23,754 bases of DNA from Mucidula mucida (taxonomy: Eukaryota; Basidiomycota; Agaricomycetes; Agaricales; Physalacriaceae): assembly GCA_015501055.1 (NCBI GenBank), contig JADNYV010000524.1, forward strand, positions 1-23,754, in the 5' to 3' direction. Position numbers and translations under genes: made by a program. The notes beneath the pieces are model-generated. The model saw only the letters and a program-made list of their open reading frames with translations, was not told the origin of the DNA and ran no database searches. Positions 1-9,853 of the stretch are shown piece after piece. The stretch's first letter is position 1. The number at the start of each line of letters is the position of its first letter.

Positions 1-198
1 TCAACTTCGAAACTAGGTTGTAAGGTAAATATATACTCGACCGCCGATATGGAAGGAAATTTTTCGCCTCGAGTTCCAAAGGTGTTCACCAGGCCAAGAG
101 TCGAGAGTGGCCGTTCGAGCTCCCCTTCTCGCGACATATCAATATCAATAATGTATATGTGAGGCGTCTTTCAGCGGTCTGCGACCATATTTGTGTTC

Positions 199-854
199 TT
201 AAGTGACATAAGTGTTGATTGGCCTGGATTGGAGGGAGAAGCGTACTCTTGAGAGCTTGAAAGACGCCAATGGTACTGTGAGCGGAATACCATCAATATC
301 GACAAAAGATTGTAGTCTAGATAAGTCAAATGAAGATAGATTGGGCTTGATTGATAACCAGAATTTACTGACAATGTGTGGCGTTAAAAGGATCATAGCA
401 TTTGATGATAATTGCGCACAACAAATGCGAGAGAGGTGATATATACGGGATTGACATAGTAGGCATCCGGCAGCCCAAATAGTATATCGAGAAACTTGCG
501 GATCTCGAGATTACAATCGCCCAAGTAAACGCGCCACAGCACCGATGGACATCCTGGAAGACCGAGTGGCGTGACAGAAGAGATGGAAGAACCATCGCGT
601 GGTGAAGTTGTCACGATGTTGTTTACCATGAATACAACTGTATAACTCGCTCCACTACTATACAACAGTGCATACGTGAGGGTATGAATGTAAGGAAGTT
701 GGTGGTGTTGTGGCGCGGATTTGTCGCCTGTTGCAAGGGTCTTCAACGCGTCTTTCTCGGCACTAGACTCGTTGCATGCCGTGGCAACCAGTATGTGACT
801 ACAGATTATCAACAATGAACACAAAAAACTGTGAAAGTGACATAGCGTTGACAA
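199..854 (-). CDS. Hypothetical small secreted protein (two-exon model)
   Basis: I do not recognise this protein. An open frame starts at 854 and runs down to 393. Its first 25 or so residues (MSTLCHFHSFLCSLLIICSH, then ILVATAC) are strongly hydrophobic and look like a signal peptide, so secretion is inferred. A stop in this frame can be bypassed by a GT...AG intron at about 346-446 (donor GTATAT), joining in phase to a second open stretch at 199-345 that ends ...PINTYVT. The spliced product would be about 184 residues. The 101-base intron is longer than the others here, and GTCAAT at 456 is an alternative donor. It lies tail-to-head behind ENP2 on the same strand, with 35 bases between them. 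No catalytic motif or domain was seen. It could be chance open frame. Confidence 0.3.
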
Positions 855-889
855 AAAGAAATGGGCATATTCAAACGACAGACGCGAAT

Positions 890-3328
890 TTACATCCGCC
901 TAAACACATTTTTACTCCCGCTTCGTACACCCTGCCGTCGGTGAGTCCTCCCTTGTCGATCGTTCTCCGCAAGCTCAGACGATTCTCCGCCCTTCTCCAT
1001 ACCCGCCCCGAAGCGTTCCACGCCTTTCCTCTCCTTCGGCTTCCGATTCGATGGCAAATTGTCCGGCGTTTTAGAACTTGATGGCACCCAGCTCATCTCT
1101 ACGTCTCCCGTGCCACCATCATCACCACCACCACGACGTCTCGCACCCCCAGAAGGCCCACTGCGCCGTTGCCCGAATGTCGCATTCCTGTCTGCACCAC
1201 GGGAGTTGTTCTCTAGACGCATGGGTACCATCTTGACGTTGGCCTTCCGATTCTGGGCCTTGGTGCGTTCGTATGCCTCTTTCGCACGGACGTTTTGTTG
1301 ACCAGGACGTGAGCGACGGTCAAACTTGGTTAGTTCTAAAGAGAGATACGTTAGGAGATATAGTCGCCGAAAATCCACACGCGAGAAACTTGCCTCCGGC
1401 GTCACTGCTATCATCGCTCTGGCCGTCAACTTCACTATCTTCATCGTCACTGACACCCAGCCCATCGGACGAGGCCTTGTCACTCTCGTCTTCCTCTTCT
1501 TCAACCGCCGTCTTGGGTTTATTGCGACCTTGTGCCACGGATGAGGGATTGAGAAGCGCATATTCTCGACTCTGTTCATCAATGGCGAATTCTGGGTCTG
1601 CGAACACTTTTGCGAACCGAGGGTCACTGAGAAGATTCGGTTTCGAAGCCGATGGTCCTCCCTCGTCAACCTCCATTGCATTGTCACCGGACGTCTCATT
1701 AATTTTGCGCTGCTTCTTCTTCGCAGAACGCTCTTCCTCCTTAAGTATCTTCTGGGCCAAGGCCTTGTTGACTTTGACGCCGGGAGCTTTCTTCGTTCTG
1801 ATACGAGTTTCCGCCAACTTGTCCATCTTGTCACGGACCACCTTCTCGCGATGCTCGGCGTAGGCAAAGGGATTAGCGATCAAACGTGCGGCTTCGTAGA
1901 GCTTGAGGGATACGAAATAACCGTGCATGTAGGGTTTGAGTGTGGGCGTGCCAACAAGATGATCCAAACCCAGGCTAGAAGAAAGAAAGAAGATATCAGA
2001 ACCATGGTCACGAGCTTTCGGCAGACATACGTTTTGAGCTCGCTTTTCTCAACGAATTTATAGTCTTCATACACAGAACGAACGGCCGAATCTTCCATTT
2101 CTTCTGTGATATTCTCGAGAAAGCTGGCCCACTTTGGAGCAGGACCCAGTTGAGGAATGTAGTAAGTTCCCATCTGAATCCCCTCGTTCGCTGTCATTAG
2201 TAAACCGCTCCCGGGGACATGATGAACATGATTGAGGTCTGTTGCGGGCGTGACGGATACGAAGTTACTGGATGGCTAAATTATCGGTGAACAAAAACAG
2301 CACGGCAGAACTAGGAAGGTACCTACTGTATTCCGGTCCCATATTTTTATGACCTTCTTATCGGCACTGAGAACCATGCCATCGCCCGCCATGCGGCTGC
2401 CTCCTTCAATCCAACCCAGGCTTTTTATAGGAAGTCCGTAACCTTGGTCCTTCATAGCGAAGGGACGAGAGGCTCGTATGTCATACAGAAGAGTATGCCC
2501 AGTAGTGGTCCCTATTGCGTAGGTTAATCCATCAGCGCGAGAAGCTATCGCCGTAACACCAATATCTCCATCTATGGAAGTGAGTCGGTTTGCCGGTAGT
2601 CTTAGTACACCGACGCTGGTTCGCGATCTTGGGTCCCAGAATTGAACGGTGCCACTACCGTCGAGGCCAAAGGCCCATAGCTGATGCGCCGGGTTTATGT
2701 CGATGACATTAACTCCGGCGATGTCAGCCTCATCCTGCAGGACCAAGGGAGTCATGAACCGCCCTTGATCGAGGTTGAGGCGATATATCTCGTTCCCGGA
2801 GGCGGAGAAGAGGGCGTCACAGGAAGGAAAGTGGTAAGCTAGCGATCGACCGAAGCGGGGTATTCGAGTTCTGTAATGGAAACCGCCTTGCGTATGGAGT
2901 TCAATAGTACGGTCGTTCTGCAGATGTATTGACTTTGTCCAGTCATCGGAGAGCATCTAAGTACAATTTGAGCGTGAAATCAGGCCAATGTCGGACTGCG
3001 ACTCACGTACAACAAAGTCAACGTTTTCTGCGTCGGTGTGGCGTTCGAATTTCATGGAAAGTTGATCCAAGTCCCAGACACGTATTTGCGGTTTATACGT
3101 CCCAGTAGCAATGGCATGCGTGCCGTCTCGAGTCGTTTTTATTCGATTACTAGCCTCCGGGAATTCGAATCCTTGGATGAGCTCGATGGTGCCTTCGACA
3201 TGTTCCCGAATGGCGCGCTTTCCCTTGCCCTTGGCTGCTCGTTTCCTTGTAAGCCAGTCGGGCAACGACGACGACGATCCCGCAGCTGCTCCATTGACAG
3301 TGTACACTTTAACATCCTCTGCAGCCAT
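890..3328 (-). CDS. ENP2: ENP2/NOL10 nucleolar WD-repeat ribosome biogenesis protein
   Basis: Five exons: 3011-3328, 2327-2956, 2031-2275, 1394-1974, 890-1335, giving 739 residues, close to the roughly 700 typical of yeast Enp2 and human NOL10. The family acts in the nucleolus in small-subunit (90S/SSU processome) assembly. Family features seen in order: an N-terminal segment with GTYKPQIRVWDLDQL; the beta-propeller core with LSDDWTKSIHLQNDRTIELH, TRIPRFGRSLAYHFPSCD, NEIYRLNLDQGRF and VQFWDPRSRTSVG; then the diagnostic NANEG/YIPQLGPAPKW region, LGLDHLVGTPTLKPYMHGYF and the basic NUC153-like segment (LLSDPRFAKVFADPEFAIDE). The C-terminal tail is acidic then Arg/Gly-rich. The start at 3328 (MAAEDVKVYTVNG) fits the family. 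The intron at 1336-1393 has a GC donor. ENP2 is divergent from the tyrosinase. Boundaries are internally phase-consistent. Confidence 0.93.
1336..1393 (-). other. GC-AG intron in ENP2
   Basis: The fourth ENP2 intron, 58 bases, starts GCAAGT after GGAG and ends CTCTTTAG, with a branch-like CTAAC about 20 bases before the acceptor. Splicing here gives ...SSDAG|ELTKFDRRSRPG in frame. The GT dinucleotides nearby (in GTTTCT and the two in CGTGTGG) all lead to a stop or wrong frame. Confidence 0.75.
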
Positions 3329-3773
3329 GACCGGAGATGATGAAAATTTTGTGACGTGACGTAACGATCATGAATCGCTAAATTTGGACGCCCAGCGATC
3401 CTTGGTTTATCCTTCCACAGTCTAGAAAAGTCCCGACAAATGACAGTGTTGTCAAAATTTCTGAAACAGACATCTTCGCTTCTCCCGCTCAGCTAGGGGG
3501 GGGGCTTTGTTGACTTCCTGCGCCTCATTTTGTGCCAGTAAAAAGCCATTTACGCGTCTACTGACTGCATTTTCCGGCGCAAAATGGGCGCGTCTTGACC
3601 CTTTCTGCGATCATGAAAACGTGGAGCGAGACTCTCGTCGGCCATGTTTGCCGTTTCGACAACCCTTATTTCAAGTTTAAGCGCGGTCCATGGGACCATC
3701 TCTCTCTGCTTCTTTCCACTACTTACCTCCACGAACACCTCTCTCTGAGGTCCCGCACTCTTTTGTCCCACAC
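3329..3773. promoter_or_regulatory. Shared divergent intergenic region ENP2/tyrosinase
   Basis: This 445-base gap separates the divergent start codons of ENP2 (-) and the tyrosinase (+), so it must hold both promoters and 5' leaders. It contains a run of nine G at 3496-3504. The last 100 bases before the tyrosinase ATG are rich in CT (repeated CTCTCT/CTTTCC), as is common before fungal start sites. No specific factor site was identified. Confidence 0.5.
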
Positions 3774-5215
3774 ATGTCGCTCTTTATACTCGCCACTCTT
3801 TTGTGCTCCTCAGTAGTCTCTGCCTTGCCTTTGGCTCGCCAGAACTCATGTTCATCGCCTGCGACTCGTGTTGACTGGTAGGCCTCGCCATCCCCCTCAT
3901 TTTTTTGTACTGATGCTTTTCTCTTAGGGTAACACTTTCCTCTTCGGAAAAGACTGCCTACTTTGACGCGGAGGTATGCCTCATGCGGGCCCCCGCTCAA
4001 ACCAACCTTGCGGATGTCGTAACGCGGTACGACGACCTTGTACGTTTGTCATCGTCTTCCGCTCTTCTGTAAAAGTAACTCCGAGCCAGGTTACTGTTCA
4101 TCAACTTCAAGGCAACACCAACGATGGAACGGATAAATGGCATTTCGTTGGACAGTGCGAACCATCTCTATTTGGGATTGACCTCTTGACTGATTAAATG
4201 TTCCAGGTTCTTGCATGTAAGGCTTCGATTTACGTCGTACTGTTCAGCTCACCGAGCCCTCCGTGCAGGTCCATCGCTACTACTTACATGTCCACGAAAC
4301 TCTACTTCGTCAGGAGTGTAACTATACCGGTCCGGTGCGGTCGCCCATTCCTTTTCTTATGACGGAAAGCCTAATTAACATCTAGATCCCCTATTGGAAC
4401 GAAGAGCCAGACGCAGGTAACTACATAAACTCGGAGGTCGTCTCAGACTTTGGCGGGTTTGGAAAGTCTGAGGACCAAGGCTATGTTGTTGAAGAGGGAC
4501 CATTCGCCAACCTTGACCTCCGACTTGGGCCTGGCAATAACAACCGACAGCATCAGCTTGCACGATACTTCAACCAGCGTCAATCCCGCAGCTCTAGCTC
4601 GTGGTATGTTTCGGGTGTCAAGCGCCAAACGAACTTCGCCGATTTCTTGAGCTTGATCCGTGACACCCTTCATCTTGCTGGTCACAATGGCGTTGGTGGT
4701 GGCTGGGGTGATGTAAGAATAGTCTATAGAGGATCCAGTGAGAAAGCTGAATCGTGTTCACGTAGATGTCGAACGTCTTGAGCTCGCCAAATGACCCTCT
4801 GTTCTTCATGCATCATGCCTACCTCGATAAGGTAAGTTCTCATCTTCGACTACAAACATTCCAGCTGTCTAATACTCTTCACACCTCACAGCTTTGGACT
4901 GAATGGCAACGTGATGATGAATCAAGGATCAATGACCTCGAGGATGCAGGTAACGAGACACAATCCGAGCCCGAAACAGGCTATGTGGTGAGATAACTTC
5001 TGGATATGTCTTGCGCTTGCCACCAGAACTCAGAATGTTCTTTGCAGGCGACGAACCCTGGAACCGTTCTCTCCGTCTATGGGATACTTCCCGATACAAC
5101 GGTATGTGAACATTCTCCGGAGGAGTAAATGCCTGTTTGATGTGTTTTTGTAATACCATAGGTTGGAGAGGTTGCCCGGACCACTGGAGGCTATCTCTGC
5201 TATACTTACGAGTAA
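3774..5215 (+). CDS. Secreted short-form tyrosinase (type 3 copper monooxygenase)
   Basis: Ten exons: 3774-3877, 3928-4039, 4090-4154, 4207-4216, 4269-4334, 4386-4712, 4766-4831, 4892-4987, 5048-5101, 5162-5215. The product is 317 residues. It would oxidise phenols or catechols to quinones, as in melanin or polyphenol chemistry. Residues 1-17 are a signal peptide (MSLFILATLLCSSVVSA). The copper A site shows VTVHQ, KWHFVGQFLHVHRYY and E..LRQECNYTG, with H-x8-H spacing intact. Next come PYWNE and GPFANLDLRLGP. The copper B site shows LHLAGHNGVGG and DPLFFMHHAYLDKLW. All six histidine positions can be placed. The last 60 or so residues end ILPDTTVGEV...GYLCYTYE, and there is no C-terminal haemocyanin-like lid domain, so this is the short secreted class rather than the mushroom PPO class. 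Oddities: FLHVHR replaces the common FLPWHR, PYWNE replaces PYWDW, and exon 4 has only 10 bases. Confidence 0.93.
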
Positions 5216-6237
5216 ATTGCCCTCGATTATTGCATTGCGCTCGATCTACGGAGATCAACGGACATATTGCCTTCATTGAAGTGTGTTACGATACAGTACC
5301 ACCGGACTCTACGTTATACACTCAATCTACAGTACTATTCATACGACATCTGATGTCGTCAAATGAGTGTATTGCCTCGCCGAGGTAGGTGATAACATTG
5401 GTGGATTTACCTTTAGTTCACTGAAAGCAGACTGGGTATCTTCGGGATTCTCATGAGAACGAATGCGTGAGCTCCCCGATATGAGTGGCGGCGGACGAAG
5501 CACAGCTCCAACTTTACATCCCGCGAGTGTATAGCATCCAAATATGTCGAACGGGTAAGGCCTGGGTAAGGCAGCCTTGAGAATCTGTACTCGCTTAGGA
5601 AGAGCACAAGGTGCTTAGAGCAGGCCCGGAACAGACCTGAGCCCAAAGCATGCATTTCTCGAGGTGGCCGATCAGACTAGTCTAGATCAGAACAACAGAG
5701 CACGAAGGTGCGAGTCCACACTTAATGAAATTCTATCGTATATCAGTTTACCTAGCGATTATTGACACCTTTGCCGGATTGTAAAGACGACGTAAAGTTT
5801 GGTCACCGTGTACGGACAATACTACGCCCATAGATTTCCCGTAACAGCTCTAGAAGGAGATGTGTGGCTGTTTCCGATAGATTCCAGCCACTTGAATGTG
5901 TGGAAAGCGTATTCGTTTAACAAGCGTGGATCGTGGCGCGCTAGGACACGTGCCGCGATTAACCCACGTTGTAAGATGACGCATCACGATTCCACCTTAC
6001 CGCCACCATTGAAGTCTGTCAATTAACGAGGAAGGAGAAAGCCGGGCAGTAAGTTCCAGAATAGTTCAGACGTCTACTGGCGATACGACTTCTTCTGCGT
6101 TATGTTGCGAATACGACGTCAAATGTCAAACTTCCTGTGAGCACTGCGCTTTTCCCCGGCTTCTTCTAGCGGGACAAGCGGATCGCGTCCTTGACCTTGT
6201 GTTCCTCTCCGGTGTATACCCCTACTTTCTGGCTTAG
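5216..6237. other. Intergenic stretch downstream of tyrosinase, no gene supported
   Basis: About 1 kb holding the tyrosinase 3' end region and, perhaps, upstream exons of the next coding-like segment. Short open frames occur on both strands but none carries a motif I recognise. A plus-strand stretch near 6165-6230 (LLLAGQADRVLDLVFLSGVY) looks protein-like but could not be joined with confidence. Confidence 0.4.
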
Positions 6238-6932
6238 TAGGTGAAGCTCTTCTGGGATTCACATGCTCCTGCCATTGTCTAAAAGCCGGTCGTGACATCT
6301 CAAACGTCGCAATTCACGCTGTTCTTCTCGCAGTCTTCCCTTCTTGGAGTCTCGGTAAACCGACACTATACTTCGAATAGGGACTTGACTTCTAAGAGGC
6401 CGATATCCCAGAGTCCATCGATATCGGGGCAGCTGGGGGCCTCTTCTTTGATTTTGTCATTCACCGTCCGCGTACGTCCCAGTCCGCGTATTGTGTAGCC
6501 AACGAATAACATCCGAAACCGAAGATAGCTGCACTTCGATCCGAGACTCCGGTCGAACCGAAGATACCACTTTCCACAGTTGATTCTTCACAATTTTGTC
6601 GGCGGAGAAGCACAACTTACCATGCTCCTCTCCTGAGCTATGAAACCATCCATGTATGATGCCTGCTTTATGTGTACATGGCTCACGGCGGAGTCAAGTT
6701 CTACGTCAACTTAGCAAATCGCTGGCAGTCGGAGCTGGTCTTCGAGTTGCGGTTTCATCCACGGGCTCCGTTAGTTTCCGCGGCAGCGAGGTACCATCTT
6801 GTCGACAACAGGAAGGTAGGCCTCCACGCATGCTGTACACTTACTTGTTCTGCAGCTTATCGACACTATAAGATTACAAGGAACGCGAGATTTCACCGCG
6901 ACTTTCAAAACACAGCTTCGTGTTTCTACTTG
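6238..6932 (+). CDS. Unrecognised spliced coding region, possibly degraded or mis-sequenced
   Basis: I do not recognise the product. Three consecutive pieces join in phase with GT...AG introns of normal size: about 6238-6354, 6397-6471 and 6529-6653 (introns of 42 and 57 bases). They encode a protein-like stretch with RDISNVAIHAVLLAVFPSW, then EADIPESIDIGAAGGLFFD, FVIHRPPALRSETPVEPKIP and RRRSTTYHAPLLSYETIH. Two further pieces, ending at 6815 and covering 6856-6932, join in phase with each other (APLVSAAARYHLVDNRK|LIDTIRLQGTRDFTATFK) but not with the first three. Start and stop were not found. The frame conflict at about 6654-6715 is either a missed intron, an indel, or decay. Single-base indels are also evident in nearby Gti1/Pac2, so mis-sequencing is plausible. 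Confidence 0.3.
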
Positions 6933-8666
6933 GTTTCTGGTGCAATCCATCATATCATAGAGTGCGTCGAAGATTTTCCAACTGTTGGTGACATAGGCAG
7001 GCAACAGCTTTTTTTTTTTTACCGAAGCCAGTCCTTCACACCCCAATTTTCGATCTCCGTACTTGGAATCGAGCTCTTCTACATTCGTCTACGAGGCCAC
7101 TATGTTTGCAGCTCTCCCTGGCAGGGTCTCCGCAAATCCTTTAGCGTCGAGTAATCTGTCCTCGCTCCGAGTCTTGCTGATCTCTCGGCGCCAGTAACTT
7201 AGCTTGCACATCCAATGCACATCCGCGTTTGCAACCCAGTGTCTGTATACTCCGAGCCTATCTTGTTCGTCACTGCCTGAAGTACGGTATCATCGGCTGA
7301 AGTCCAAGCCGGTAGCATCTCTAGACCAGCTAATCATTCCTATTTCTGAACTCGCAGCCGGCGTAACACCGTCGATAGGCACGTACCCACAATACCTGCA
7401 AAGGAGCGATTCCATTGAAGGGACGTGTCGGAAAGCTTCTTTCAGGTTATTTCACGATCGAGAGCGAGACCGTCTGTAGAAGGAAGTATCCCCATCGCCG
7501 CCCGGCTCATCTTGTAGAATGTGTTGAAGGTGAGAACATGCATCCAGCCCTACGGACCACCACAAGTACAATACTATCGTTCGCGTGTATCAAGAAGCTA
7601 TTGATTACTCCCTCCACCTCGCTCAATTGTCGCTACGGCCGTCGCCTACCTCCTTCGATGCTTTTCCGATTCGACCAAACGGTATCAGAACGACGACAAA
7701 TACGTAGTTGGCCGATCAGTTTTGATTTCTGATAGTCCTTACTTCGTCGGTGTACAGGTCCTGAGCTTTGTTACCCTGAGGGGACCTGGCGCTCTGGAAA
7801 GTTTGGGGCCGTTCCTTCCGGTATGTACGTTATTACTCGTCCATATCTCTCATCAACGAGGCGCTGATCATCTTACGTCCCAAGACATCAGTAAACATCA
7901 CACCGACATTCTCCCCGGAATCGCTCCCCACTGAACGCTTTTGCTCGCGACACCCAGATTCGCACTCCAATCGCGGTCCGCCAATCTCAGTATGGCATAT
8001 GGTTCCCATTCAATCGCAATCGATTAAGGTTTTTACATTTAATAGCATTAGCCGAGCCGTTGGGCCTTTCACACCCGTCAGAACACTACGCATGTTTGCG
8101 TCACAGAAGTAGAATAACCAGGTTTGGATGTTGGTACCGCGTGGACTACTATGGGCTGGAGGACCTCCGATTGCATAACGCCTCACCCATATACAGTCGC
8201 GCCGATGTCGCGTCAAATCCGACTTTCTCCGATGTTTCGACCCATAAACACAAGACTTCTGGCCGACGAGCTCGCTACGTCGCGGCGCCTGTTCAATTAA
8301 AGTTCTCGAGAGATCTGAGATATACTTTCGGGATCCTGATCTTCGGCTTTCTCCATATATGTCCGTCAAGGAATCTCGGCAAGAATGCCCCCTGCTTTCA
8401 TCGTCCTATCTCCCTTCTTCATTGAATCTTGGATTGCGTCGTGTGAACGTCCACAAATGGAATTCTTATGTTTCTCCCACATCGGCTTCCCTGCGTTTCC
8501 ACCAGCAATTCCCACTCGACACAAGTCAATTTAGACTTAAATAATGGGCCATCTCGTGGACTTAGGTACCCTGTGTAAGTTCCCTGGATAATAAGTGAAC
8601 TTCCGAAATTGCTGTACGTATAAAGGACGGAATGAAGCGAGCTCTGGTTTTCGTAACCTCATTCCG
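6933..8666. other. No firm gene; isolated coding-like stretches
   Basis: About 1.7 kb upstream of the Gti1/Pac2 gene. Plus-strand open stretches include about 7605-7934 (YQNDDKYVVGRSVLISDSPY, then FVGVQVLSFVTLRGPGALES) and 7204-7479, but frames change without usable splice sites. On the minus strand, 8193-8252 carries a zinc-finger-like string. A run of eleven T sits near 7009-7020. I cannot support a gene here. The last few hundred bases probably contain the Gti1/Pac2 promoter and leader. Confidence 0.35.
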
Positions 8667-9853
8667 ATGGCGGCCCCCACCATCGCACAGCGTCCGACCT
8701 TGACGAACACCCGCATACGTTCTCCTCGCGATGCGCTTCTTGTCTTCCATGGTGTCGCTATGAACATCTTGCCTTTGATCACTCGTCGGCTGGATATCGA
8801 AGAGCGGCGCGCCATCACGTCGGGAAACGTCTACGTATGGGAGGAACGCGGCGTCAATAACGAATCTGTAGGGCTTGGAATGGAACGATGGTACGTCGCC
8901 ACAAATTCTAACTGTGGCGTTACATAAAATAACGACCATTTATAGGACGGACGGCATGGGCTGGGGACCAAGTCGTATGTCAATATCACTCAAGCCACTT
9001 CATCGCTGACGTTGTAAACCCATAGGTGTTCGGGATGTCAGTTCATTCATGTTTCGTTCTGGAACGCCTTCCTTAAATCAATCTAGGAATTCCTTTTCTA
9101 CATCAAAAGAATCCGGATGACGATTGCAATACCGTTACGCAAATGTCGCCATGGGCTCGAGTTACAAGTAGCGGCTTTTATCCTCAATCGCGTCGCCTTC
9201 CGAGCTCACTTGGACCTCCCTCACAGAAAGAACGGGGACTCATCTTTCAATTACCCCGGATACTCGATTTCATCAACCTTTCGACACCTACCCGAGACGC
9301 GGAACCTCATCAAACAAACGTATAGCGTTCATGTTACCCTTCCTGGGATAGAAGCAAAGGCGCAACAAGGAAATGGCATCTCAGTAAGTCGCCCGCCCTT
9401 GATGTTTAATCTACCTGACTGACTGTGATTCTGAAAGCCGCGTACTTTAGTCAAGAGAAGCTCGACAGCTTACACACGGTAGACATGATACCACAGCTCA
9501 GAGCGATGCCCACTCCTGATGGCTGGTTCCGAAGTGCTCGATCGACCAAGTCGTCACGACGCGAGGCTCAAGGAGCGCGGACGTTCTCGTACCCGGAGCG
9601 CATTACGCCTTCCTCATCCCCGAGCTCGACCCGCCGTTGCTCTCCACACTCCTCCGATTCTGAAATGACAGAAACCTCGTCCCAGTCGAACGGGCCTGGT
9701 ACTCCTGATCCTTACGTCCGAGATCGCTGCGCGAGCCCTCCTCCTCCCCGACGGACAACCCTTGTGCCGCTCGAGCATCTCCAAAAGGGCCCTTTGTCTC
9801 GTCGGGATCCCCTTGACGAACAACTCTTACGACGGCTGACACGAAACTATTAG
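8667..9853 (+). CDS. Gti1/Pac2 (WOPR) family transcriptional regulator, frame broken three times
   Basis: Exons 8667-8890, 8946-8974, 9026-9036 (11 bases), 9087-9383 and 9438-9853; about 325 residues once frame breaks are allowed for. WOPR proteins are fungal DNA-binding regulators of morphology, nutrition or virulence (Wor1, Ryp1, Gti1, Pac2). Box A is clear: RIRSPRDALLVFHGVAMNIL, RRLDIEERRAITSGNVYVWE, then GLGMERW|TDGMGWGPSR|VRD|EFLFY. Box B is clear: LIKQTYSVHVTLP and RKWHL|TAYFSQEKLDSLHTVD. The tail is Ser/Pro-rich and ends LVPLEHLQ...RRDPLDEQLLRRL, as in mushroom homologues. Inside exon 4 the conserved frame is lost near 9100 (FLFY/HQK), changes again near 9306 just before LIKQTYSV, and again near 9347 (HVTLP/DRSK). 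Start MAAPTIAQ precedes box A with no earlier conserved sequence. It is either a pseudogene or an intact gene with base-count errors; the latter is favoured by similar defects in PDS5. Confidence 0.85.

Noticed and set aside
1..198. Possible end of another gene at the left edge
   Set aside because: No open frame or splice pattern long enough to judge.
1273..1863. 196-residue plus-strand open frame
   Set aside because: It lies antisense to ENP2 exon 4, is Ser/Leu-rich, and mirrors the acidic codons of the opposite strand.
890..1867. 325-residue minus-strand open frame
   Set aside because: Only its last part (890-1335) is ENP2 exon 5; the rest is the wrong frame of exon 4, which is conserved in another frame.
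4950..4979. A 30-base GT...AG candidate intron in tyrosinase exon 8
   Set aside because: It is a multiple of three, has no stop, and is far shorter than any other intron here; read-through gives a sensible linker, so I kept it as coding.
6394..6445. Inverted repeat AAGAGGCC...GGCCTCTT with GATATC copies between
   Set aside because: It has an arm of only eight bases and a long loop, and sits within a coding-like segment; likely chance.
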